DNA from: Ziziphus jujuba
Taxonomy: Eukaryota > Streptophyta > Magnoliopsida > Rosales > Rhamnaceae
Length of the DNA stretch: 64,000 nt
Assembly (NCBI RefSeq): GCF_031755915.1
Contig: NC_083390.1
Span: 22,097,501-22,161,500 of the forward strand
Direction of reading: 5' to 3'
Below are positions 12,422 through 25,099 of the stretch, one piece after another. Made by a program: the position numbers and the translations under genes. The first letter of the stretch is position 1, and each line of letters starts with the position of its first letter. The notes beneath the pieces are model-generated. The model saw only the letters and a list, made by a program, of their open reading frames with translations, did not search any database and was not told where the DNA came from.

Positions 12422-15037
12422 TAATTTCTGCTTAATATAAACTTGCGTTTGTCACTAGTGAGAGTCGCACTCCACTGAAGTTTAGTCTGATATTCTATGA
12501 ATAATATAAAAAGCAAAGCCAAAGTAAGAGTCTAACTATCCTTTCATTCCCTTAGTCACCATTATCCAATCAAACTATTCGAAATGGGTTTTCATTAATT
12601 CTTTGATCATCATGATCCAACCACAATTTGCAACACTTGTATATAATGAATGGACGCCTTCAAATATGACAAATCCAGCAAAGCTAATATTGAGTATTTA
12701 TATATATATGTAGATATATATATCCCACATACACCCCAGTTGAGCCGGGACCATGGAACTTTGTTCTCAATGTGGAAGTCATTTTTTCCCTGATTGCTAC
12801 GTCCCTGCCACCTGGTTTCAACCTAATTGGCTGCGAATAAATGAAAGATAAACAATCTCCTTGCTTTTTATTACTTTTATCCAATCATATATATGCATAG
12901 GGGTCTATGAAAATCTGGCTTGCTTATGTTTAGTCTGAAAATGTCATAAAAACATATATATATATATATATACAATTGTCACAAATAATAAAGCATTTTG
13001 TGTATGTTTGTGGTTGTGCTTCGCCAATTGCCAGTACCATTGATGTTCACCACAAATTTTGCATTTCAAGAATGTGTGGATGGTGTTTTATTACTCAATT
13101 TGAAGTTAATTAACTTGAAAAATAATTCTTTCATTTTTTTTTTTTCCTCCACACTTTTGAAATTTGATTGGTGGAAGGTAGCTGCCCCATCTTAAGTCGT
13201 CCACTTGTTTAAAATCTTTTACTAATATTATACAATTTATTATATAGTAATTAATTAAAACAGGACTTGATGAAAACCCTTGGTATTAATATATTACAAA
13301 ATTTAAATTCTCTATTGCGATTAAGTATAACAGCTAGCGCTTTTCCTGTAAAAACAAAAAAATACTCCATATCATACCAGCAGTCGATTATTAATTAATA
13401 AATCTTTTTTTAATTTTTTGCTATAGATGGAAAGGGAAAAAAAAAAAAATCAAATTTCTGTGAATTGTACCATCAAGTGTGAGAAAGAGAGAGAAAGTGG
13501 GTTTTTGTGAGTTTGAGAGACAATGAAGGTCAGGTCTGAACATAGGTAGAATAAGTACATAATGAAGCAGTCCCTCAAAATTAATGCAGAAAAGAATGGC
13601 ATCTCTAATTGTACTATGTATGATCATGTGGCCCAACAGTCATTTAGAAGCAATCTCCTTGTCGGGTATGCCAACAACTCTAGTAACAAGGGCTAAAGAA
13701 AAATAAATAAATAAAAATAATTTTTTTTATTTTTTATTTTTATTTTTTGGCTTAAGCAAACAAAGCGTTTGCCATATCATATATATTATAGGCCAGGCTC
13801 TAGCAATTCGCTCTTTTTATAGAGGGCCATTCAAACTCTCAACATAAACAAAGAGCCTTTTCAGTTTTCAATCTTTTTATAGGATTCGGAAAGTCCCACA
13901 CAAAACAATTCACTTTTTCTTTTCTAGTTAGTCATGTGGGGGATTCATACATATAAAAAAATATATTATATATGTGTGGCTCATTATGACAAGCTTCCAT
14001 GACCCCCTATCAATGTGTCACAAATTTTTTTTATGGTCCCTACTTTGGGGGGTTTAGGTAGATATCTAGCGACCATTTGTTATCCTTTTCATCTTCTAAT
14101 TGATTGATCAAGGACTACTACTAGCCAAAGTGTAAACTTCAAGGCGATGTACGTGCAATTGATTCTATTGATCATTCTTAGTTTACCATGTATTTCATAT
14201 ATATGCAAAAGTTTCGGATCATGTTTTTAAAATTAAAGCAGGATGATCGCTCTTAGCCATTTGATCCACTAATTATCTTTGATAGGAATGACTACTGCCA
14301 TTTTTAATATCAAGTTAATAGTAGATCACTTTGGACCTCTTTAGCTCAATCTAATTAAAACTAAGTTTAAAAAGATAATCCAATATAGTCTTGCATTTTA
14401 AATAAATGTTATTTATATGTTAATTAATATGCTAGATAATAAAGTAATTTGCAGGCATATATAATCATGATAATTAATAATGACAGAGATACAGCAAGAG
14501 CTCGGACCAAGCAATTAATATAGATGTCTATGATATGACATGAGACATTAAAGATTATTGTAAAATCCAGAAATAAATAAGTACTTGATCATCTCCAACT
14601 ATTTGCTCCCTAGACCTTTTGTGTGCCCCAGTTGTACGGGTTTGATGTGTGAATGGCATGAGGGATCACCCAAAAGGGCACACTACCAGGTGGCCAACTT
14701 CTTTTAATTTGCTGCTTGAAACATTTAATTAGCACCTACTTTTTTGTTCCCATTTTCTGAGTTTGTTGATGCAAAGGTCATGTTTTTCTTTATATATACA
14801 ATTTTTTTCCTTAAACAAAATGAACAGTAAATATGCAAAAGATATATGAGCCAAAATTATAAAATATAATATGCATTCTCATGGATGCAAAAGGAGATGA
14901 TTTTTTAGTTTGAGTCTCCAAGCATATTTAGAACTGATTATAATGAATTTTGGCTCGGCACATGTAGAAAAGGTACTTGTTCCCCTTAAAAAATTGAAAA
15001 GACAAGAGAGAAAAACGTCAAGTAGCATTCATAACAT

Positions 15038-15046
<9 letters not shown>

Positions 15047-15068
<22 letters not shown>
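15047..15068. repeat. (TA)n microsatellite
   Basis: Uninterrupted TA run of 11 units in intergenic DNA. Confidence 0.95.
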
Positions 15069-16255
15069 CAACCAACATATATTTAAAGCTCACGTGGAAG
15101 TTCCTCATAAACTTGATATTATTTACCATTTACAATAACATCTACAAAAACTGAAAAGAAGTATAAATTTTACAATAAAGAACTCCTACACTCGTAGTCT
15201 TTTTCGTGACCAAACCTATATAAAGATAAATTAAAGAAAATATTACAGAAGTTCATGATATATGGCTTTTGGCCCTTGGTCCCAGGCATAATGGAATTAA
15301 AATCATTTAAAAATTTTAAAAATAAAATAAATATATTTAGCAGCCTAGTAGCTAGAAGCATGCTCAACGTACACGTAAAAAGTTTGTGAATATGGATTCC
15401 ACTGTAAAATCCACATACGCTCCCATTATATGTATATCGTTGTCTAAGTACTGTGCTTCTGAGCATATACTGAATAATTAATTGCTTCTCAGGAAAAAAA
15501 AAAAAGAGTTTTTAACTTCCAGGGAAAAGAACAAGGTTGAAATTATGGAATGCCCTTTTTCCATTTGGTGTTTAATTTCTTCAAATTTTACTGATTCTTT
15601 TGCTGACTGAAGGAGGATCTTGAGTTTTGTGGTGTTTAAACCAATTAAATTAGTCCAAGTGAAAGTCAACTGAACCTACTTTAAGTTGTAAGTCAATATA
15701 TATGAAATAATTATGGGGAATCAAATTGATCGTGTTTGAACTTTTAGGCCAACTTCGTTTAATTTGTTGACTTAGAATCAACAAAATCTGGAAGCACTAG
15801 AATTTGTGCGCATATCATTCGTTCAAATTTTCTTTTCTTTTTCTTTCAAGCTTTGTTGATAATTGTTGGTGTTGTTTAATTAAGCTCTCACTTAAGCATT
15901 CATATGCTTGTCAACTGCCATAGTAACAATTAATGTTCTCTCCCTAATTTCTTCAATCATGAAGAAATTTCCCCTTTCCTTTTTTTTCTTCGTATATTCT
16001 TTCTCTCATGCATTGAATTGAGCCAAGCAATACCATCAATCAATTTATTCCGAGTGATTGACTTTGATTAATGCAACTGCATTTTGGTTTACAGCCCTCT
16101 CATATATATTTCAAAACCCACTCCCTTCATGAATTGAATGTGCAAGACCTCCACCACTGCTTTTTTTCAAACACAGAAACGGTGGTCTTGACAACTAGTT
16201 ATCCTAACCAAGCCAAGCCCGCACATTACAATCATCTTAATTAAGAATAAGAACA

Positions 16256-16337
16256 ATTTAATAACAAAATTATTATTATTTTAATTAAAAATATTAATTT
16301 AATAACAAAATTATTATTACTTTAATTAAAAACATTC
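16256..16337. repeat. Tandem repeat, about 41-bp unit
   Basis: Two close copies of an A+T-rich unit (AATAACAAAATTATTATTA followed by TTTAATTAAAAA and ATT) sit at 16256-16296 and 16297-16337. Degenerate copies of the ACAAAATTATTAT core recur to about 16430. Confidence 0.8.
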
Positions 16338-17081
16338 TAATGATAAAACTATTAATACTTTGTTCGTACAAATTTAGATAAGATATTTCGTATAAATTAA
16401 AAATAATTCAATGACAAAATTATTATTTCTTTGTTCATATAAAATATATTATATAAAATAAACTAATAAAAAAAATATTAATATGTAAATTGAACCAAAA
16501 TTTAAAGGTTAAAGTTTCTAAATCAAACTTTAGACTCTAATCAAGAAATAAAGTATTTGGGTCACGTTCCAGAGTTTTACCTAGCTAGCTCCTTTTTCTA
16601 TTGAAATTCAACTACTGTTTTATGAGAGAGTGAAGGGTATTGTGCATTTATTTTCAGAAATATTAAAACTAAGCTAATGAGAAACATCAATGTAAAAATA
16701 CCACCCACATTAATTTTTGTCCTGTCAAGTTTTCACATCCATTAAAAGACCGTTCACAAACCTCAATTAAAAAATTAAAAATCCATGTGACCTTTTTGGA
16801 AGGACAACGTACAAGTTTGGTCCATTTAAAGAAATGGGGCAAGTCCCATCTGTATCTTGTACATATATATTTCTTTTCTATAGACTTGATAATGTGCAGT
16901 CCGTGTGAGGCATATATACTGAATCCATAGACTACTAGGCAAAAGCAAGAAAAAGAGACAGGGTAATGCGTCTCTGTTTATATGGTCCAGAATATCTTTA
17001 ATGTGGTCCTTCATTACCCCTACAAATCCTTGATGAGAATCCTCATTCACAACGTTACAAATAGTGTTTACTTGTTCATCA

Positions 17082-17102
17082 AATATATATATATATATAT
17101 AT
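17082..17102. repeat. (AT)n microsatellite
   Basis: Uninterrupted AT run of about 10 units in intergenic DNA. Confidence 0.95.
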
Positions 17103-18811
17103 AGTCTGCTTTAATCGTTATCAGACGTTTTGGAGGGCACATTGTACCATGAAAGTAAAACTAGGATCAATAGTGGTATTGTTAAATTAGTGGGCATATG
17201 TCCTAGACTTTGTAGGGTACATTGATCTATCTGTTTTGCATAAAGAAAACAAAGAGAAACCAGCTCTAGATGCTTTTAACAAATCGTAAAGAACATGTCC
17301 TAAGGTCTTCTTCTTCTTCTTCTTCTTTTTTTTTATTTTTATTTTTATTTTTTTTTTTGGGACAAAACTTGGTACTATTTTGTGATTAATGGTATTCATG
17401 TGAATGCCATATTTTATCATGACTTGGGGTACTAGTCAACATCATGTTGGATCGTACTAGGCGTGAAATAAACATAGCTCAATGATTTCAAAGAGCTTCT
17501 TAGATGTGATTTGATTTATTTATTTATTTATTTATTTATTTCTTTGTCCCTAAGTAGTTTGGAGGGGTAGAGCATATAATACGTAAGTGCCTTTATATTG
17601 ATTGTCGGGGAACTTTAAGAAGTTATGAGACATATAAAGAAATATACATAGGACGTTGATAATGATATGGACTAGTGTGTCAAACTTCTTGCAGAATAAG
17701 CTGTCTCCAAGGAAAAGAATGAGCTGTCTCCAACCACCAAAAAAGACTGCATAAAATCTTGTATATTTGAGTTTTGGGCCGAAGGCAATAATTGGGTAAG
17801 ACGGCCATTAGGCAACCTAGTCTGGAGCTTCTTTAGCCTGATTGAAAGGAAAATATGTTGTAAAAGAGACCAAGAGGCATTAGATTTTGTTAACATTCCT
17901 TGTATATTGACATTGACTTGAAGGCCATCAAAGGCCTGCAATTGCGGGGAATCTAATCTTCTTGGGGCTTTCTCATGAAAATACAGCGGACGTCAAGTTT
18001 GGTTCTAGTCATGCAGCTGAAAGCTTTAATTTGTATTCAACTGCATGGTGCAGTGGTTTTAGTTGGAATTAGGGAAATGCTGCAAAATAATAATAAGAAT
18101 AATTCAACAAAGGTAGGTGAATGAGAAAACAATCTATTGGAATCAAGCATGAGCTGAAGGTGACCAGATGTGTCCACATAACAATCCCTATTGCAATCTG
18201 AGCTGCAGATGCTCCCTTACCGACATCCTGCCATTTTTCTTTTTTTAAGAAGAAATTAAAAAAAATTAAAAAATAAAAAATTCCTTCTGTAATCATCCCT
18301 TATACCGCTATAATTATCCAAATGCCAAGTAATTGCCATTACTGAAAACTGTGAGGCCAACCATAAAGGATTGTGGATTCCAAGTTCTCTTCAACAATGT
18401 ACTTCCAATTGTTTTCCAGTTCCGAAGACATTTCAGCTCAACAAACAGAATAAATAAGCTAGATTTTGCAGCGTAAACTAAAGTATGCTCAGATTGCTTT
18501 GAAAACAAATACATATGCATGGATCTATAATCCTAATTCCTTTTACTGTATGACATAATGGCTGTATGAATAGTTGCTTGACAAGTTTGTAGGCAGCTTT
18601 CCAAGCAAAAATAAATAAAAATAAAAATAAAAAAGCAAATAAGGTCAGTCTGCTGCTTTAAATCCGAGACCCAAGAGGACTGGCTTACAGCCTTAGGGGT
18701 ATAACAGGTGAAGGGCCCAAAAATGTCACAATTTTGAGATGTATGAATGAAAATTACAGGTGAAACCTCATTTCCCGCAAGGCAAAGAGAAACTGTACTG
18801 GACAACCAACA

Positions 18812-21800
18812 TCATGTTTCCTTTTGCTGTTCTTCCACAGATGCTGCTGGCTGTTCTTGTTCTACTGGGACACAAGGTCTCCAGATTGTTTCATTCCCCA
18901 AGTCCATGAGTGCAATGCCCTTAGTCGTCAAATCAGCTCTGATCTGATCACTCCTTGAGAAATCTCTTTTTTCTCTGGCCAGCGTTCTTTCTTCAATCAA
19001 ATGAAGCACATCATCTTCAACTAACCCTGCTCTTATCAGTGCCTTTTCTTTGAACTGCTGTAAAACCTGTTCAGTACAGTACACCCTCAAATTCGATGAC
19101 TTTTATGAAGGCTATTCAAACTTGGCATTAAAAATAAAAAATAAAAAATAAAAAGGGGGCAGAACCCGTATTACCTCAGAGTACGTATGTGAAGATAACA
19201 AACCCAGGGTGTTCAGAACTTCTGTAACTTCTTTCTTCACCTCAACAAGGGATTGAATTGTAGATAACTGTGCTTGCCTCTGCTGCTTCTTCTGGAAAAT
19301 GTAAAAACAAAAGGTTATATCACATAAAAACAGACATATAGACCAGCAGAAAGAGATAAAGAGCGATCGAACATTACAATCCTACCTTCAGTGTCTTCAA
19401 AGAACTATTTATTAACTTCAAGGCATCTTGAAAAGCACCAGTCAGTATATGTGCAGTGTTCAAGTCATCAGACATTTTAGACTCAAACTCAACACGTAGC
19501 TTACTGATGCATTCTTGGGCAGCTGGGGTAATTTTAACCGTTCTGACATTTTGTTTTGTGTCCTCTTTCGTGTTGCCTTCTTGAAATGGAGATAGAGCAT
19601 CCTCACAATCTTGCAGAGTCTAACAATAAAAAAAATCCTTCCATAATATGTACTAGACAAAAACAAATCCAGTATTACCTTTTTGAAAACCAAGCATAAC
19701 AGCTTTACTAATAACTAAGTTAAACATGAAGCAGTAAGCCTAAAGAAAAAAAATGGTTTCCAATCAATTCTAAAAGGGATTCTAGAAATAGTTTGACCCA
19801 ACACCCACTGAAATGATATATTGAACCGATCATAAATAAATTCAAAACAAGTAGTTTATTCAAGAAAAGGAAAATGTCTCAACTATCAGTAACTTAACTG
19901 GTGAATAGCAGTTGACTTCTCAAGAACTCAGCAAACAAACTTTCAAAAGATAAGCATTCAATTTTACGGAGCTTCAAACCTGATATATGTAAAATACAGC
20001 ATCAGATGCACTCTCCAGCTGTGAAACTGTGTAATTGAGAGGTGACCGATAGTGTGCACTCAACACGAAGTGTCTCAAAGCCAGTGGATGGTATTTTTGA
20101 ATAATCTACCAAAAAAAAAAATTGTATAAACACTGTAAATGCTGATGCAAGATTGCAACTATACTAAAAGTTATAAAGCCATCAATAATTAAGCAATCCA
20201 AATTTTACCTCTCGAATTGTGAAAAAGTTACCCAGCGACTTTGACATTTTCTCATTGTTATTTGTGACATGTCCATTATGCATCCAATAACTCACATGGC
20301 TCTCTTGGTGTGCAGCACAGCTCTGGGCAATCTCATTTTCATGATGCGGAAAAATCAAGTCGATTCCACCACCGTGAATATCAAACTTGTGTGATAGATA
20401 ATGCGCACTCATGGCACTGCACTCAATATGCCACCCGGGTCTGCCAGGGCCCCAGGGGCTCTCCCAACTTGGCTCACCGGGCTTTGCAGCCTGCAAAAGT
20501 TAGAGAATGTCAGATATTGAAAGCTACTAACAATATAATAAAAAAACAGGTAAATTGGCATAGTTTCTAGACCTTCCACAATGCAAAGTCAGCAGGATTA
20601 TGCTTTCTTGAGTCAACAGCAACTCGCTCGCCAGCTCTGTTATTTTCTAATTTTTGTTTAGATAAGTCGCCGTAGTTTTCGAATTTATCAACTTCAAAGA
20701 AAACGTCTCCGTCAACCGTGTATGCAGAGTCATTGTTGATGATCTGCAGAATTACAAAATCATTCAGAAATATTAAAGAGAGAGGAAAAAAAAAATTAAG
20801 CAGTCACATATCATAAGTTCAGAACATCAATTATTTTAATTACTCTAGATGATGACTAATTCATTTCAGAAGAACATTAACCTCCATGTAAAGCAAGCTG
20901 CATTAATATATTTGATGGTTACAACATTCCAAACAGAAAATTGTTACAATTTGTATATTTCACAAGAAGTTGGAACAAATATTTTGCCACTGTTTTTAGC
21001 GGGCTATAACTTCCTTTTTTCAGCTCAATTTTTATCAACTCAAACCCCCAGGTCAATGCCCTCAATATCAAAAAGGAGGGCTCCTCTCTTTCCTTGCAGT
21101 TTTTTCCTATAAATTAACATAAGAGAGACAAAGAGAAGCACCTGAGTTATCATGTTAATGATTTGTTCCATGTGATCAGAAACACGTGGCTGGTGTGTTG
21201 GAAGAAGGCACTGGAGAGCATCCATGTCATCAAGATATTCTTGGCAAAAGCGATTACTTAAAGTTAATGGATCTTCCCCAATCTCATTTGCTCGACGAAT
21301 TATCTGCAGAGGTCAAAAGTTAGCCATCTCAGCATGAACAATATGAAATCCAAAGGATTAAGAATACCAAGTCGGATCCATTAAAAAGCAAAGAGCAGGT
21401 CAATGGATTACATGCCTGAATTATTCTAGATCCATCCCCCAAAAGAACCGGACATGATAATTTTTCATCATCCGGCTCGAGCACGAATCAAACGAACCAA
21501 ATAGATCCATATAAAAAATAAAAAAATTGATATGGTATCCACACCTATAGATTGGCTAAACCACGTAAAAATCAAAACGAAATAGTATTGAAATCTATTT
21601 TTATTGACCAATTAGAATCGATCCTTGTAGAAAAGAGGGGATTATAACAATCTTTCTAGTTATCCTGATATAAACTGATGTTTCATGACTCACGAGAAAC
21701 CAAACCTATGAGAACTATCACAAATCCAGAAGACTAAGCAAACCCGAAAGAATGCTTCACCTATTTAACAGTTTTGCCCTATTCCTAAGCACCAAATTGC

Positions 21801-22712
21801 ACAAGGGTGTAGCAGCCATAGCTGCAACTTTAAATAATAGCAAGTTACTGCTAACGTGTCACATTGTCTGGTAGCAAAGAGAAAGGGACACAAACAAGAG
21901 GAACGACAGAAGATCCCAAAACAAACCCTTCCAACTGTTTGTTTTGAAGGTATGGAAGAAGATGAGAAAAAGTGATAGAAGTACATTGTATTTGAAAGCT
22001 AGCTTCCTAACTCTTCCTTTATAAAGAGTAATAATTTTTTTTGTTTTGTTTTTTTACGGTAAACCATCACTAGTAATGGCAAGTGATAATTCCCAGTTGT
22101 TCAATTATGAAACTCACGAAAATTTTCTACTAACGTCAACTAAAACTGCAAGCCAAAACCATAAATCTTCTTCTCACCTTGTCATCAACATCAGTGAAAT
22201 TCCGAACATACGTGACTTCATATCCCAAATGCTGCAGGTATCTGTATTTTCGAAGCCAGTAGTCTTAAACAATTTGCAGACTAATATATCAACAATCTCT
22301 TAAGCAATCTTCTAATGGTTAAAATAAAAAAGGGGGTCAGATTTATGAATTCCACAAACACTGGCTTCAGTGATTAAGGGTAACATTTTCACATACTTCT
22401 GTAAATTATGTAACTTCCAAATTCAAATTAAAAAACTTTCATCACCTATTTAAGTAAAACTCATAATCAAAATTTTTCACAAACTATAAAATATATTTAA
22501 AAAAGGATAAAAACAAAAATTCACAAACTAAGTAACCTGTAGAGGACGTCAAAATTCATAGCAGCTCGAGCATGGCCGAGATGACTGAGATCATAAGCAG
22601 TGACACCACAGACATACATGCGGACTTTGCCTTGTTCAATGGGCTCGAATATCTCCTTCTTTTGGGTCATCGAATTGTAAACCCTAAACTTAACCTCCTC
22701 TGGTCCCGCCAT
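18812..22712 (-). CDS. Cysteinyl-tRNA synthetase, cytosolic type, 9 exons
   Basis: Class I aminoacyl-tRNA synthetase charging tRNA-Cys, 528 aa. Exons on the minus strand: 22712-22537, 22241-22178, 21303-21142, 20743-20573, 20490-20209, 20105-19980, 19619-19386, 19291-19175, 19066-18812. Frame is kept across all junctions. The HIGH motif is HLGH at residues 44-47 and KMSKS is exact at 272-276. Likely zinc ligands are C35 (YVCG), C215 (WHIECS) and H/E in FPHHENE (about 238-244). The N-terminus starts directly with [14 protein letters not shown] and has no obvious transit peptide, so a cytosolic enzyme is likely; plants usually have a separate dual-targeted organellar copy. The first donor is the weak GTTACT, but it gives the expected codon join (AG|A) into TACCTGCAG. 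The intron between exons 2 and 3 (22177-21304) carries an organelle-like group II intron fragment. Telomere-like repeats lie just upstream. Confidence 0.95.
21418..21715 (-). other. Organelle-derived insert (probable NUPT) with the 3' part of a group II intron
   Basis: This lies within the second intron of the CysRS gene. On the minus strand, positions 21478 down to 21445 form an exactly 34-nt group II intron domain V: GAGCCGGA pairs with TCCGGTTC (one G.T), then a short bulge, then an inner stem GATGA/TTATC around an A-rich loop. It is followed by TTTTGGGGGATGGATCTAGA, which resembles domain VI of chloroplast introns. The upstream stretch to about 21715 reads like plastid intron sequence from memory; I cannot say which intron (petD, ndhA and similar are possible), and a mitochondrial source is not excluded. 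No exon sequence is seen, so it is a relic. The outer borders are approximate. Confidence 0.6.
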
Positions 22713-22930
22713 TCTCGGATAAAGTACCAGTTGCCCCTAAACTCCTTTCCCGTTAATATCTGCGATCTGATTCAGATGATACCCTAACCCTAATACCCTA
22801 AAATCACAAAAGCAGTGAAAGCAGCTATTGCCGTTGATCGAACGCTCACAGGCAATGAATAAGGATAGTGATTGTATACGTGCAGCTGCATTTACCTCCC
22901 TTGTGAAACCATATTGACCGCCGTTTAAAC
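22713..22930 (-). promoter_or_regulatory. Promoter and leader of CysRS with telo-box-like repeats
   Basis: ACCCTAACCCTAA at 22781-22793 and a further ACCCTA just after it (read TTAGGGT on the gene strand) sit about 70-90 bp before the start codon. Telo-box elements of this type are known in promoters of plant translation genes such as eEF1A and ribosomal proteins, which suits a tRNA synthetase. That regulatory link is inference. Confidence 0.5.
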
Positions 22931-23156
22931 TATTGACTTTTGCTCTACAAACTGCTTGGTATGTGTTTGTGATTTCATTGAATACGCTTAGTAATAACGG
23001 CTGCGCTGAAACGTTTCCGTCTCCTTATGCGTTTTTTTTTAATTATTTAATTATTTTTATTATTTTTTTTCTTGCTCCCCAAACATCTTTGGACTCGGTT
23101 GATTTCGGGCTTCCGGCCCAGCCCCGTATTTTTTTAAATTAAATTTATTTTTTAAA

Positions 23157-23583
23157 AGTATATTTAATTTAGAATTTGAATTATTTTAAAAAATTTTAAA
23201 AATTTAATAGTATTCGATTTAAATTTTAAAAGATTTCATACAAATTTAATGATATTTAATTTAGATTTTGATAGATATTATAAAAGTCCATTAAAATCTA
23301 TATGTATTTAATTAAGATGTTTTAAAATTTTTTTAAAATATTTGAAAAATTATTGATTTTAAAAAACTTTAAAAAATGATGAATTTTAATGGATTTAAAA
23401 AGATTTTAACAGTGAAATTGTGAAAAAAATTATCAATATGAAATCCAGCCTTAAATCCAAAGATTTCGTTTGATTTTTATAAAATCTTTATGAAATCTGT
23501 AGAATTTCATAACAATCCATCAAATTCTTTAAAATTTATAGTTTATTTTAAATCCATCAAATTCTAAATTAAATACATCCCCT
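23157..23583. mobile_element. MITE-like element with inverted terminal sequences
   Basis: The left end TATTTAATTTAGAATTTGA (23161-23179) is nearly the reverse complement of the right end, TCAAATTCTAAATTAAATAC (23557-23576). The right end continues into ATCCCC. Internal sequence is very A+T-rich and repeats TTTAAAATCCATCAAATTC-like and GAAATC-type segments. No coding capacity is seen. This is the layout of a non-autonomous DNA transposon. Target-site duplications were not identified, the left end looks degraded, and the superfamily is not assigned. Confidence 0.55.
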
Positions 23584-24920
23584 TAATCTATTATAACTAA
23601 TTGTTTAAAATTTCATTAAAACCCTTCTTTGTAATCCCTTTCACATAATTGAACTATTTGATGCTAAAATTCAAATATTCCAATTAATCAAAAAAAACAA
23701 AGAAAATCTTTAATTGTAAATTAGCTTTCATGGAAACAGTCACATTACAATTTAATAATCAAAAGATAAATAAGTTAATCGGTTTGGAAGCAATCTAATC
23801 GCAATTGGTAACTATACTGTTTTTTCATGTAATAATTTTGATTTTGAATCATTTGTCTTAATTGTACATTGTTTCTTGCTCTGTATAATGATGCTTTTGA
23901 GTTTTGATGCTTGGGCTTGAAGTTTAAGTAATGTTGCCAACCATGAGCACCCCTATTACTTGTATATAGATATGTAAATTTGGAGGAGAAATTTTTTTTT
24001 TATTTTTTTTGAAAAATATTGAAGAAGTAAAACATGCAATTTTTTTTTAATTTTTTTTTTTTTTATGGAGGTGAGTGATAGAAAAAATAAAATAATAGCT
24101 TATCTTGTGTGCAAGAAAGTAGAAAATTGGTGTATCCTTGCAGTGCATCCAAACAAGACAAATCGTAGCAAAATGAATTATGAATTAGAGAGCGACACTT
24201 TAATGGCAATCAAAACGGCCTGAAATGAGGATCCATTTTTGGCAATTGAAGTCAAATTTTTTGGTACTCACCACAGTCTCACATATGGTCAAAAGTTTGA
24301 CCTATGCCTAAAAAGAAAAATTTGACCCACACGCTTTCGTGCATTTTCAAGCGAAAATTGAAGAAAATGAAAATTAAAAACAAAAAACAAAATTTTGTCC
24401 CTCTTTTGAGCTTTCCTATCACCAATATGAAAAGTTTGTGCTATTTTAGCATGCGGAGGCAGAGCCATACGAACCCAGAGTTCTATATCATAATGGATAC
24501 TTGATTTATGAATTTTGAGGTTTTTGCCTGAATGAGCTCTAAATATAATACATAATATCATTCTCAAATGGTTTTATTTTGATGGATCTTTAACAAATCT
24601 AGCAAATCTAAAAACTTAGTCAATTTGGCAATGGTAATATTCCAAACTACGTATAGCGCCCACCCCACTACCAAGTGCTATCAACTATACTTCAAGGTAT
24701 ATTTAAGCTTGCAAGCTGCAGAATTTTCACCCACCAATATGAATCAGAATTATTAAATCTTTTCTTTGGTGATTAATCAAAATTGTGAATCGATAGTGAT
24801 AGCTTTCTATAATAGAATTAATTGGAAACTTTATTTCGAAAGATCAAAATACAGTGCGTCTGCTCCAAGAATACAAAATTCTTAATGATTCACACCAATC
24901 ACAAATTCAACATAATTAAA

Positions 24921-24923
<3 letters not shown>

Positions 24924-24956
<33 letters not shown>
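24924..24956. repeat. (AT)n microsatellite
   Basis: Uninterrupted AT run of about 16 units in intergenic DNA. Confidence 0.95.
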
Positions 24957-24962
<6 letters not shown>

Positions 24963-25099
24963 CAACCCCATCTCCACAATCCCAAAAAAATCATGTGGAT
25001 AGCAGAATAATAAAAAAAAAAAAAGAAGGGAAAAAAAAAAAAAAAAAGGGGACATGATCAATGAATTTAATCACTCTCCAACACAAATTTCCATGGATT

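Larger units (their letters stand above)
9731..18540. other. Gene-free interval between the zinc-finger gene and CysRS
   Basis: No supported gene in about 8.8 kb. Frames up to 98 codons are low-complexity with no recognisable domain. Contents seen: (AT)n tracts at 10919-10945, 12954-12972, 15047-15068 and 17082-17102, a (CT)n tract at 12395-12421, a 41-bp tandem repeat at 16256-16337, a TTC-rich then T-rich stretch near 17308-17358 and a (TTTA)n run near 17515-17541. The right end is probably 3' flank of CysRS. Confidence 0.6.
22931..25099. other. Intergenic interval between CysRS and the DUF761 gene
   Basis: No gene is supported. It contains the MITE-like element at 23157-23583, poly(T) runs near 23990-24063 and the (AT)n tract at 24924-24956. 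A 92-codon minus-strand frame at 24289-24567 has no recognisable domain. Confidence 0.6.

Noticed and set aside
14500..14520. miR166-like start (TCGGACCA)
   Set aside because: Only eight or nine bases match, with no hairpin.
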